A stretch of 38,342 bases of DNA from Streptococcus gallolyticus (lineage in GTDB: Bacteria; Bacillota; Bacilli; Lactobacillales; Streptococcaceae). Made by a program: the position numbers and the translations under genes. The notes under the pieces are model-generated. The model was not told the origin of the DNA. It did no database searches and saw only the letters and a list, made by a program, of their open reading frames with translations. The stretch is from the NCBI RefSeq assembly GCF_003337175.1, contig NZ_NETH01000018.1, positions 1 through 38,342 on the forward strand, read 5' to 3'. Below are positions 25,478-33,564 of the stretch, piece after piece. Within the stretch, counting starts at the first letter, position 1. Each line of letters begins with the position of its first letter.

Positions 25478-26807
25478 TTACAATGGTCTAACTGTACCAT
25501 CTTCAATTCCTTCTTTTAAACTACCAAACATACATTTGGTCAGTGATTCATTTTTCATGCCTTCAGAATATTTTTCCTCAGACTGTTTAACAAAATTTTT
25601 AAAATAGCAATCAACATGGTCTTTTGATTTAACTGAATTATACTGTTCAAAATTATCAAATGAAGTGATATAACCAATATAAACTTGAAGTAACAAAGAT
25701 TCATCAAAATAAGCATCGTTGACAAAATGATAGTTTGTTTCTTTATCTAGAAGAAATCTATTTAACTCTGAAATTAAGTTATATTGTTGCTCATTTAAAT
25801 CAAAGTCTTCCTTATTTAATAATACTCGTTGGTCAGGTTTATTAAAGTCATATCTAGTATTTGCTGTCATTTGTGAAACCAGCTTTCCTATCAAAACAAC
25901 GATCATATCTGTTATTTGTAATCCGACATAGTCTCTAGAATCACAGTCTTCTTCAATTTATTAATATTTGACTCAGTAAATATATTACTAGGTATGCCTT
26001 CACCTAAAAAGAGTGTATATTCAATATTTTATCAGGAAATCCTTGCTCAGTCATCCATAAATCAAACGCCCACTTTACTTTATTCCATTCGAAAGAAAGT
26101 TTTAATTCTGGTTCGAGTAGCTTAATTTTATGGTTATTAATTACTCTATCCATTGCAGTAATGAGTTGTAGATAGATAGCTAATTGCTGACTCATCCTCA
26201 TATTACCTTGATTATTATTAATAATCCTATTCAAATCCTCTTTTATTAATTTCAACAAAGGTCTTGTTGGCAAAGCCTTATTCAACAAGGCTTCAATAAC
26301 CTTTTTAGAAGCTTCAACCTCAGCATATTGAGTTAAAACGTATTTAGCAATAAATGACGAGAATTCTGTTTCTTCATCTAAAAAATAAAAGAAGTTAGTT
26401 AATCTTGATGAGGTAATAATTGACATTTTACTGATCATAAATATCAAGTTATCCACATCGTACTGATTTAACATCTTAAAGAGTGATATGTAAAACTGAA
26501 CTTCATTCCCTTTCATGGAAGCAATTCCATAATCAAAATTTGTTCTTATCAGCTCTAAACCTTTAAGTTCTCTACTTTTATTTTTTAATGATTGCTGTAA
26601 TTGCTTTCTAGTTGATAAATAAGTTTCAACTATCTGACAATACTCTTTTTCAATAGAACCATAAACTGTTTTTTCAATTTGAATAACATTAGCTACATAC
26701 GAATGCATATCATCATCCGCATAAGCTAATTTGTTCACTTTATCAAACGGCTTTGTAATCTTGAAAGAATTCTGTGAGCCTTTCTCATCCATAAACAGAT
26801 ATTTCAT
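25478..26807 (-). pseudogene. DUF3800-like gene broken by two frameshifts
   Basis: The first part begins 'MKYLFMDEKGSQNSFKI' after AGGGAG, resembling the N-terminal Asp-Glu motif of DUF3800. The frame stops after 'DKILNIHSF' at 26004; adding one T to the five-T run lets it continue 'LGEGIPSNIFTESNINKLK'. One more added base near 25950 restores 'EDCDSRDYVGLQITDMIVVLIGKL', matching the C-terminal 'LQ-x-x-D' motif of that family. The repaired protein would have ~440 residues. DUF3800 proteins are common in defence and mobile islands but have no firm function. It lies between the specificity genes and valS. The 142-codon 3' frame alone (25478-25906) is not a separate gene. Confidence 0.65.
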
Positions 26808-26833
26808 TACATCTCCCTACTTTCTCCCCCATC

Positions 26834-27358
26834 TTACTTATTCTTATATAAATAATTCAAAATATTAAAAATTTGCTCTAACTCTTGTTTCTGCATATAC
26901 GATTTCATATAGTCATAATCTGGCAGTCCAGCCTCAGTAACTGGTAACATAATCTTCTGGCGTTTCATCCGTTCACCATTAAATTTATAGCCATAGGCAT
27001 ATTTGATTTTTTGAGATAAAATCATTTGCTTTAAGAAAAGATAGGTGTATTTACTGCCCTTTGCCTCATCTTTCCATTTCACGCGTTTGACATCATCTGA
27101 AAAAATAGCTTGGTAAGGGTGATAGAAATTTTCGACAACACTGCCATTATAATTAACACCAAGTACATCTTCATCAAGACTTTTATTCGTATTGGATACA
27201 AATGCCGTCACTCCGTTGTCGCTATCACTGGCACCAATAAAAGGGCGCTCCCCAACTTCTTGATTAGCTTTTGTCAGACGAACACCAGATTTAACGTCAC
27301 AAATATCTTCAATCCAGAAATCTTTCCAAGAAATTTCACAAACTTTTTCTTTAAGCAT
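26834..27358 (-). CDS. Third target-recognition module, out-of-frame part of the specificity gene
   Basis: 174 residues forming one specificity-subunit half: 'EISWKDFWIEDICDVKSGVR' opens the target-recognition domain (TRD), and 'DYDYMKSYMQKQELEQIFNI' is the following coiled-coil spacer. It resembles both TRDs of the preceding gene (compare 'RLTKANQ' with 'RLTRANQ'). Its ATG is 5 bp past the preceding stop codon, with only a weak GAAG upstream, so separate expression would rely on re-initiation. If the AT tract at 27372-27391 loses one unit, it becomes the C-terminal third of one continuous protein. Confidence 0.8.
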   Translation of the reverse strand: MLKEKVCEISWKDFWIEDICDVKSGVRLTKANQEVGERPFIGASDSDNGVTAFVSNTNKSLDEDVLGVNYNGSVVENFYHPYQAIFSDDVKRVKWKDEAKGSKYTYLFLKQMILSQKIKYAYGYKFNGERMKRQKIMLPVTEAGLPDYDYMKSYMQKQELEQIFNILNYLYKNK

Positions 27359-27363
27359 TGTCT

Positions 27364-28404
27364 TCAGTTTGATATATATATATATATATATTCAAGCACT
27401 TCTTGGACTTTATCAAGTTCTAATTTTTTCACAAAGTCTGACATATATTGAAAATCAGGATTGCCATTTTTCTCAGCAGGAAGAATGATTTTTTCTCTTT
27501 TTATACGAGTATCATTGATTTCCCTATTGAAAGAATATTTTTCTTCTAAGCGTTTGACGACTGATGATAAAAATAAATAAGCATATTTATCTGCATTTTC
27601 TGATTTTAAAGCTGTCACATGATCACTAGCTACAAACTCAAATTGTTGATAAAAAGTTGAACCGACACTACCACTATTAGCAAGTGTTAGAACATTTTCA
27701 AATTTCCTAACTCCTGCATTATTTCCAATAAAGCCATCTACACCGTTATTTTCAGCAGTTGAGGAAATATAAGGTTTAAGTCCATCTGTCTGGTTAGCCC
27801 TTGTTAGGCGCTTTCCTCTTTGGATTTCTTGAAAGACTTCTGTAAACTGAAATGTTTTCCACTCAACTTTCTTCCAATCAACCACATCACCAGATAATTC
27901 AACCAGTTTACGCTCATAATAGTCAATGACTTGCTGAGCTTGAACTTTTTGTTCCTGCTTAATGTAATCTTCCATAAATTGCCAGTTGAGTTGACCTTGA
28001 GAATCAATTGGAAGTAAGATAATTTGTTCTCTAACTCTTTCAGTAAATGCCTTTCTACCAAATGCATACTTAGATTTATTGGACATTATACTATTTGATA
28101 TAAATAACCCATTATACTTATTAAGATATTTATTATCTAAAATAGTCATTTCATCACTAGCTGTAAAAGTATTTATTGCATAAAAAGCATCACAAAATGT
28201 AGTCACTACAATCTTATTTTTCATTGTAAATAGTGGATTAGAGATAAAATCGGTTACCCCGTTATTCACAGAACTAGCTGAATAGTATGGAATATTTCCT
28301 TTATTTCTACTCTTTTCAATATGACGCTTTCCTCTAGTTATTTCAAAGATATCCCCTATCTTAAATTCTCCCCACTCTACATCGGTCAATTTTAACTTAC
28401 TCAT
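27364..28404 (-). CDS. hsdS: Restriction-modification specificity subunit with two TRDs
   Basis: 346 residues. TRD1 (about 8-135, opening 'EWGEFKIGDIFEITRGKR') is followed by a coiled-coil spacer ('QEQKVQAQQVIDYYERKLVE'). TRD2 (about 175-310, 'VEWKTFQFTEVFQEIQRGKR') is followed by a second spacer ending 'LEYIYIYISN'. The YI repeat is encoded by the AT tract. The architecture and length (BcgIB is ~340 residues) fit the S subunit of a BcgI-like enzyme. The ATG at 28404 has AGGTG 6 bases upstream and overlaps the rhuM stop. In the present phase the protein ends just after the tract. Confidence 0.9.
   Translation of the reverse strand: MSKLKLTDVEWGEFKIGDIFEITRGKRHIEKSRNKGNIPYYSASSVNNGVTDFISNPLFTMKNKIVVTTFCDAFYAINTFTASDEMTILDNKYLNKYNGLFISNSIMSNKSKYAFGRKAFTERVREQIILLPIDSQGQLNWQFMEDYIKQEQKVQAQQVIDYYERKLVELSGDVVDWKKVEWKTFQFTEVFQEIQRGKRLTRANQTDGLKPYISSTAENNGVDGFIGNNAGVRKFENVLTLANSGSVGSTFYQQFEFVASDHVTALKSENADKYAYLFLSSVVKRLEEKYSFNREINDTRIKREKIILPAEKNGNPDFQYMSDFVKKLELDKVQEVLEYIYIYISN
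27372..27391 (-). repeat. (AT)10 dinucleotide tract at the hsdS TRD2/TRD3 junction
   Basis: Twenty bases of uninterrupted alternating AT lie in the spacer codons of hsdS. With 10 units the frame ends 'YISN' and stop at 27364-27366. With 9 units (or 12) it reads through 'IKLKTMLKEK' into the third TRD module. With 11 units it ends '-YQTEDNA' and stop. Changes of three units keep the phase but alter the spacer by two residues. Confidence 0.95.
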
Positions 28405-29407
28405 CTTTTTCACCTGCCATCAGTTTCTGGATTTGCTTATCAAAATCTGACACGATTTTCTGGGTGCGATTGAATTTTTCATACTCTTGATTAGCTTTTT
28501 CGTCTGCCTGTTTTTTGGAAATAGTGCCTTTGCCTTCTAATATTTGGTATTCATTGAAAGATAGGAAGCGGTCAATACTTTCTGCCAAGGCCTGCATGGT
28601 GAAAGTATTTCGGCGTTCAATCAAGCCTTCAATATAGTCAAAATAAGAGGTTACAGTTCGTTCTAGTTGGCGAATTTCTGTTTCTTGTAGATAATTTTTA
28701 GCCACCGTCACATCTGATTTCAGCACGCGACCATCTGGGGCATTCTTCCAAGTTGTCAGTCCCATCTGCTCCTTATCAGCATCTACCTTATGATAAATAA
28801 TTTCCGCAGCGGTATTACCCGTAATAGCAAAATGGAATTTATTTTGCACCATAGCATAGAAATTCTTGGTGATTTCTGAATTTCTGTCATAGTCAATCGC
28901 ACATTCTGCAAAAATATCGGTCACCTGCTGATAAATACGGCGTTCACTGGCACGGATGGAACGGATACGCTCTAAGAGTTCACGGAAGTAGTCCTGCCCA
29001 AAGACTGTCTGCCCTTGTTTAAGCCGATCATCATCAAGCACGAATCCTTTTATGATGAATTCTTTTAAGGTATTAGTCGCCCAAATCCGAAACTGTGTTG
29101 CCTTTGTTGAGTTGACACGATAGCCAACTGAGATAATAGCGTCAAGGTTGTAATATTCTAGTTCTCGCTGAACTGCTCTAGTCCCCTCTTTTTGAACTGT
29201 TCGGAATTTCCGAACAGTTGCCATTTTTTCCAATTCACCATCATTATAAATGTTAGCTAAATGCTCACTCACCGTTGATCTGGTAACACCAAACAATTCA
29301 GCAATCCCTTTTTGCGTCAGCCAAAGATTCTCATCCTGTAAAAGAATATCCAGATGTACCTCACCATTAGGTGTTGTGTAAAGAATAAAATTAGAAATTT
29401 CATTCAT
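28397..29407 (-). CDS. RhuM family protein (virulence-protein RhuM-like)
   Basis: 336 residues. N-terminal helix-turn-helix 'LTQKGIAELFGVTRSTVSEHL' (about 28-48), then the RhuM core: 'ELEYYNLDAIISVGYRVNS' and 'KATQFRIWATNTLKEFIIKGFVLDDDRLK', and 'RIRSIRASERRIYQQVTDIFAECAIDY' split over the following residues. RhuM genes are frequently found inside type I restriction-modification operons, where their role is not known. The ATG at 29407 has GGTGAT upstream and overlaps the methylase stop by 8 bp; its own stop overlaps hsdS by 8 bp. The three genes are clearly co-translated. Confidence 0.9.
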   Translation of the reverse strand: MNEISNFILYTTPNGEVHLDILLQDENLWLTQKGIAELFGVTRSTVSEHLANIYNDGELEKMATVRKFRTVQKEGTRAVQRELEYYNLDAIISVGYRVNSTKATQFRIWATNTLKEFIIKGFVLDDDRLKQGQTVFGQDYFRELLERIRSIRASERRIYQQVTDIFAECAIDYDRNSEITKNFYAMVQNKFHFAITGNTAAEIIYHKVDADKEQMGLTTWKNAPDGRVLKSDVTVAKNYLQETEIRQLERTVTSYFDYIEGLIERRNTFTMQALAESIDRFLSFNEYQILEGKGTISKKQADEKANQEYEKFNRTQKIVSDFDKQIQKLMAGEKDE

Positions 29408-31382
29408 ACTTATCACCTTCTTCCGCTATCATCTGAAGTTCATCAGTGTCACTCATTTCTTGATAATTCTCTTTGTCTTCTATTCCAAAAAGATATCCGC
29501 GTCCATGTGTAATCATATTTACTTCAAAGGTAAGGTAATCTGCAATAGTTTTTTGGAAATCTTCTTCAGTAGGGATTTCATCATTGAAATAATAGAAAGA
29601 ATGGAGCCATTCATCATCAGCTTCAATCGTCGTACTAACACAGAATTTCGTTTCCGCATCTGTACGATTAAACCAAACATCCAGCAAATGCTGTTTTGTA
29701 TCTTTAGCTGTAGCCGTTTCAACGAGACCGATATGCTTAGAAACCTCAAACCCATCATTTTCAAAATTGATAAACTTGCATTCTTTTTCTGGATGATGTG
29801 GAATACCAGCTGTAAACACTGCAATACAAGGGTTTGTCCCTACTCCATAAAATGTATTTTTATTAAGGGTAATAACACCTTCCAAAGTATGATGTTTTAA
29901 GATGTTTTGTTTAGCTTCCTTTTCAAACTTTGTCTTTCCTGTAAAGGTTGACTGAGGTACAATAACAACTGCCTTAGCCCCTTCAACTAACGAATTTAAC
30001 AAGTGTTCTGTAAAGTTAATTTCATATAATTCAGTATTTATTTTTGAACCCATTGAATAGGGTGGATTCATCATACCAACATTACATTGCTTTAATTGGA
30101 GTTTACTAGGATTTTGGCGCAGAAAGTCTTGATTTTCAAGATTGCTCTTCCCATCACCTCGTAAGATCATATTGGTGGTTGCAATGGTAAACATATAAGA
30201 TTGCTCTTCAATACCAAAAAGCTGGTGCTTACGAATTTGCTCACGTTGATAATCACTCCCTGCCTTTGTCAGCATATCATGCATAGCGGCAATCAAGAAA
30301 CCCGCTGTTCCGCAAGTTGGGTCAAAGACCTTATCCGTTGGCTTCAAATCAACTAAATCACAAAACAGCTCAGTAATATGTTTTGGTGTCAAAACAATTC
30401 CTAGGTTCTGTCCATCTCCGCCAGAATAGGACATAAATTCACCATAAAAGCGACCAAGATAATCTTCTGCAGAGCTATTGTATCTTAGGCTTTGATAGAT
30501 ACTCTTATAAAGAAATTCTGTAAAATGCTTAATAGGTGTTTTCCCTAACGTGCTATTCTTCTCATTAATTTTTACATCGTCTCTGATGATCGCAAACTGA
30601 CTAAGTAGTTTATCTTTTTTCACCTCAGGTGAGACATTAGCACGCTGAAGATTAGCTTTAATGGCAGCATAAATCTTTGAACCATCCGTTTTTACAGTAT
30701 CACCTGTTAAACTTTCCAGTGAAAAATTCCCATGTTCTGTTTCTCTCAAAGCTAAGAGAATCCCTGAAACAATTAACGGTTTATTCTTCTCTTCAATATT
30801 ACCGTAATTTCTAAGGTCATTATGCAAAGTCGCCGCATCTTTTAAAATTTCAGCTGTTTCTTTTTCAAAATTAGTCTCTTCTTGAAGAATTTCCTTGACA
30901 TAATACTCGTCAATATTATCAACTGAAAATGAGATAAGAGTTTCAATATCTGCTAATTCAAAATATTCTCCGCGTTCATTTACAAAAACAGGCGTGATAC
31001 GGTGCTTTTTCTCATTCCCACTAATTCCTAGTGCGATAATTTTTTTATAACTGACTTGACCTGCTAAGTGCCTAGCATAAAATACAGCACCATTTACTGC
31101 ATAATCTGTATTTGATTTGACATCATTAGCAATCAAGTCATCATCCGTATAATTAACATGCTTGGATAAACCAGACTTATCTTCAATAACAATCAAAAAG
31201 TCTTTGACAATACCAACATATTCTGGATACCCTGAGTTTCCTGTTCTGCTTTTAGAAGCAGATTTCAGAGCTTCATCAATTTCTTTTATATTGCTTCCTT
31301 GAGCATCAAATTTATCGCGAATCCCAGCTTCTTTTAAAAGCTCGTGACCCCACAAATCTGTATTGACTTCTTTTTTGGCCAT
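29400..31382 (-). CDS. hsdM: Fused nuclease-methylase (BcgIA-like) restriction-modification protein
   Basis: 660 residues. The first ~165 form a PD-(D/E)xK nuclease-like domain: P53-E54, D61 and E67-D-K69 in 'PEYVGIVKDFLIVIEDKSG'. The remainder is an N6-adenine methylase of the HsdM type: SAM motif 'DPTCGTAGF' at 354-362 and catalytic 'NPPY' at 439-442. Combining cleavage and methylation in one chain, with a separate two-TRD S subunit, matches BcgI-type (type IIB/IIG) systems; no HsdR motor gene is present in the island. RBS AAGGA is upstream. It is first of the operon hsdM-rhuM-hsdS-TRD3-DUF3800. The gene symbol refers to the methylase half only. Confidence 0.9.
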   Translation of the reverse strand: MAKKEVNTDLWGHELLKEAGIRDKFDAQGSNIKEIDEALKSASKSRTGNSGYPEYVGIVKDFLIVIEDKSGLSKHVNYTDDDLIANDVKSNTDYAVNGAVFYARHLAGQVSYKKIIALGISGNEKKHRITPVFVNERGEYFELADIETLISFSVDNIDEYYVKEILQEETNFEKETAEILKDAATLHNDLRNYGNIEEKNKPLIVSGILLALRETEHGNFSLESLTGDTVKTDGSKIYAAIKANLQRANVSPEVKKDKLLSQFAIIRDDVKINEKNSTLGKTPIKHFTEFLYKSIYQSLRYNSSAEDYLGRFYGEFMSYSGGDGQNLGIVLTPKHITELFCDLVDLKPTDKVFDPTCGTAGFLIAAMHDMLTKAGSDYQREQIRKHQLFGIEEQSYMFTIATTNMILRGDGKSNLENQDFLRQNPSKLQLKQCNVGMMNPPYSMGSKINTELYEINFTEHLLNSLVEGAKAVVIVPQSTFTGKTKFEKEAKQNILKHHTLEGVITLNKNTFYGVGTNPCIAVFTAGIPHHPEKECKFINFENDGFEVSKHIGLVETATAKDTKQHLLDVWFNRTDAETKFCVSTTIEADDEWLHSFYYFNDEIPTEEDFQKTIADYLTFEVNMITHGRGYLFGIEDKENYQEMSDTDELQMIAEEGDKYE

Positions 31383-31432
31383 TATCCTATATTCCTTTTA
31401 ATGTATTGGTAATCTATTTATTTAACCTAATT

Positions 31433-32635
31433 CTACACGAGTTCCTCCCCCTTCTTAAACCTCACACCGTTTTCTTTGAGCTTTTTGACTGTTGCTGGGC
31501 CGATTCCTGAAATGGCTAATATTTCTTTTTCAGTGTGTTTTTCTAAATCCTCTTGACTCAGAATGCCGGCATCACAGAGGTTACGCCCCTTATCTATCTG
31601 AATTCCTTTCATACAGGCAGAGTTAAAAAACGCCATCCGTTTGCGCGGAGAATCAGGCAGATTATCCTGATAGTCTTCTGCTATGGCAAGCATTTGATGG
31701 ATAACAAAGGGTTTGGTTAGCAAAAAGGCTTGTAACGGATGCAGGGCAATCTGAAGGGATAAAGATGAATTAGGGCGATAGGCTAAAACTTCATTAGCCA
31801 TATCAAGCAGGTGAACCCAATATGAGCTATCAAAAACATGCAGAACTTCACCATTGATTGCAGCTAAGTCAGCAAACAAGGATCTAGCCGCCTCAATGTC
31901 CCCGTTTAGCAACTTAGCAATAATCAGGTGCACAAGCACACCATCATCCTGCCAATCTTGGGCTAGCTGTTCTTCATAAAAGTCTTCAATTTCCTCTTCT
32001 TGATAAAGGGCATTGTAAACACTCATCATCAGATGGATAAATCCAGGTGGAAAAGCCTCATCAATCTTGGAGCGTACAAAATCTACCACCTGCCCAGCCA
32101 GACCAACCAGCCCTTCCTGCAGGTAAGTCTCTGTCACAAAAGTGATAACGGTCAAAGGACTGCGCGCTTCCAAACTATACCAAGATTCATAATCAGCTTT
32201 CTTCCACTTTGCTAAAGCCACTCGATAAAAATCTTGTAGTTCTTTGAAATAGTCGGCTGAAAACTCTGTACTTCTCAAGATCAAAGATTGAAATCTTGCT
32301 TCAAAGTGGTCTGGATATTCTGTCAGTAGATTGGTAAGTAAACGGAGCTGCATCTCTTCATCTTCTTCCATAGCTTGGTAAAAGAGCTCATCTGCTTCGT
32401 CCATTTCACTATCTCCAAACTCTAAAATAGAAGCTAATTGTTCTAAAGTTTCAGGATTCCCAGTTTGTTCAAATTCTTTAAAAAGTCTATTAACTAATTC
32501 TTCATCTAATTCAGGTTCAGACAAAGCTAGTGGATAATCAGCCTTTTCTGCAAAGGAAGCAAAATCAACAATTTTATTATCTTCTTGTTTTTGCTTCCGC
32601 CTCAATTCTTTTTTCCGATTTTTCTTTTTAGCCAT
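31433..32635 (-). CDS. Helix-hairpin-helix protein with long helical-repeat middle
   Basis: 400 residues. The first ~12 are a very basic 'MAKKKNRKKELRRKQKQ'. The middle 320 residues are acidic and helical, with TPR-like spacing ('LLTNLLTEYPDHFEARFQSL'). The last ~50 form a helix-hairpin-helix: 'AISGIGPATVKKLKENGVRF'. Both ends are shared with the 105-residue protein at 33565-33882. The function is unknown; nucleic-acid binding is likely from the two ends. AAGGAAACC precedes the ATG. It lies directly upstream of the restriction-modification operon, 50 bp before the hsdM start. Confidence 0.75.
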   Translation of the reverse strand: MAKKKNRKKELRRKQKQEDNKIVDFASFAEKADYPLALSEPELDEELVNRLFKEFEQTGNPETLEQLASILEFGDSEMDEADELFYQAMEEDEEMQLRLLTNLLTEYPDHFEARFQSLILRSTEFSADYFKELQDFYRVALAKWKKADYESWYSLEARSPLTVITFVTETYLQEGLVGLAGQVVDFVRSKIDEAFPPGFIHLMMSVYNALYQEEEIEDFYEEQLAQDWQDDGVLVHLIIAKLLNGDIEAARSLFADLAAINGEVLHVFDSSYWVHLLDMANEVLAYRPNSSLSLQIALHPLQAFLLTKPFVIHQMLAIAEDYQDNLPDSPRKRMAFFNSACMKGIQIDKGRNLCDAGILSQEDLEKHTEKEILAISGIGPATVKKLKENGVRFKKGEELV

Positions 32636-32738
32636 AATGGTTTCCTTTTTGTCTTAAATTATCAAATTAAGTACATAATTTCCCTATACCATACTCATAA
32701 GGTGATTTTTCAGTTGGAATATTTTCGCGGTCTGTTAT

Positions 32739-33314
32739 TTACCTGTCTTCCCACTCACTTTTCAACAATCCATAGCGCAATAGGTCACAATGTTTTCCTT
32801 GTGCATCTTTGCGGTCACGGATTCGAGCTTCAAGGGTGAAGCCTAGTTTTTCAGCAATACGTTGGCTTGCTTTGTTGTAACCATAACATTCAATTTCAAT
32901 TTTGTGGAGATTGAGTAGGGTAAATCCAACTTCCAACAGCGCACGCGCAGCTTCTGGCACGAGCTCTTGCCCCCAATAATCTGGATGAAGTAGATAGCCC
33001 ATTTCAAGAACATCATCAGCATGGCGCTTATTAAAATCAACCGAGCCAATGACTTTATTTTTCCCTTTTAGGCAAATACCATAACCAGACGGTACCTTTT
33101 GCTCAACCCAGCGCTTTGGCATAATGTTTTCAAGATAATATGCCTCTGCTTCTACGCTTTCTGCAGGTGGAAAGCTGGCCAAGTCACTTCTGGCAAGCTC
33201 GCATAAGCAAAAATATCCTCAGCATCTGAGACCAGACGTGGGCGCAAATATAACCGTTCTGTCTCAATATCAGGAAGTTTACTGTCCTTAATCTGACCCA
33301 AAATTTTAATCATA
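32739..33314 (-). pseudogene. GNAT acetyltransferase behind a T-box, one frameshift
   Basis: From the ATG at 33314 (GGGAGAG upstream) the frame reads 'MIKILGQIKDSKLPDIETERLYLRPRL'-type RimJ/RimL-like start, split at 'VTWPA'. After a single missing T near 33180 it continues 'FPPAESVEAEAYYLEN'. The rest has the acetyl-CoA motif region 'LVPEAARALLEVGFTLLNLHKIEI' and 'KASQRIAEKLGFTLEARIRD'. The repaired protein has ~191 residues. The gene is directly controlled by a T-box, unusual for a GNAT. The frameshift would leave only a 45-50 residue stub. Confidence 0.8.
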
Positions 33315-33337
33315 CGTTCTCTCCCATTTTGGTGATA

Positions 33338-33524
33338 AAAAATCGCCCCTGTCTTTCGACAGGGACGAACTTTTTATAAATCCGCGGTACCACCCACATT
33401 CGAGTGACTAGCACTCGCAACTTGATTATTCAGTTACAACGTTCAGCAACCAGCCTTAACATTTGTACGGATTTCTCAACCACACCGCTTTCTGTAACAA
33501 ATGGTCTTTAAGACACCTCTGAAT
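33338..33524 (-). promoter_or_regulatory. T-box leader upstream of the GNAT pseudogene, possibly valine-type
   Basis: The T-box sequence GGGTGGTACCGCGG (33383-33396, minus strand) precedes an intrinsic terminator (stem CCCTGTC/GACAGGG near 33347-33365, then U-run). UGGU would pair with an ACCA tRNA end, i.e. discriminator A73, as in tRNA-Val (also several others, but not Trp). Stem I is compact: a base stem TTCAG/CTGAA and an upper CATTTGT/ACAAATG stem. The 3' side of the loop above the base stem contains GUU followed by G (33448-33450), a Val codon. GCU and CUG are also present there, so the specificity is tentative. Confidence 0.8.
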
Positions 33525-33530
33525 ATTTTT

Positions 33531-33559
33531 ATTTTAACAGATTTAGTCAGCTAACGCAA
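33531..33559 (-). promoter_or_regulatory. Promoter of the GNAT T-box unit
   Basis: TTGCGT (33554-33559), 17 bp, TAAAAT (33531-33536). It overlaps the gap just after the 105-residue HhH gene. Confidence 0.7.
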
Positions 33560-33564
33560 ATAGA

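Noticed and set aside
25478..25906. A free-standing 142-residue gene just upstream of valS.
   Set aside because: It has no ribosome-binding site and its sequence continues, after two one-base corrections, the frame of the gene at 26004-26807; it is the broken 3' part of one gene.
26834..28404. Inversion-type (shufflon) switching of the specificity genes.
   Set aside because: I saw no long inverted repeats between the TRD modules and no recombinase gene in the island; the AT tract is the better-supported mechanism.
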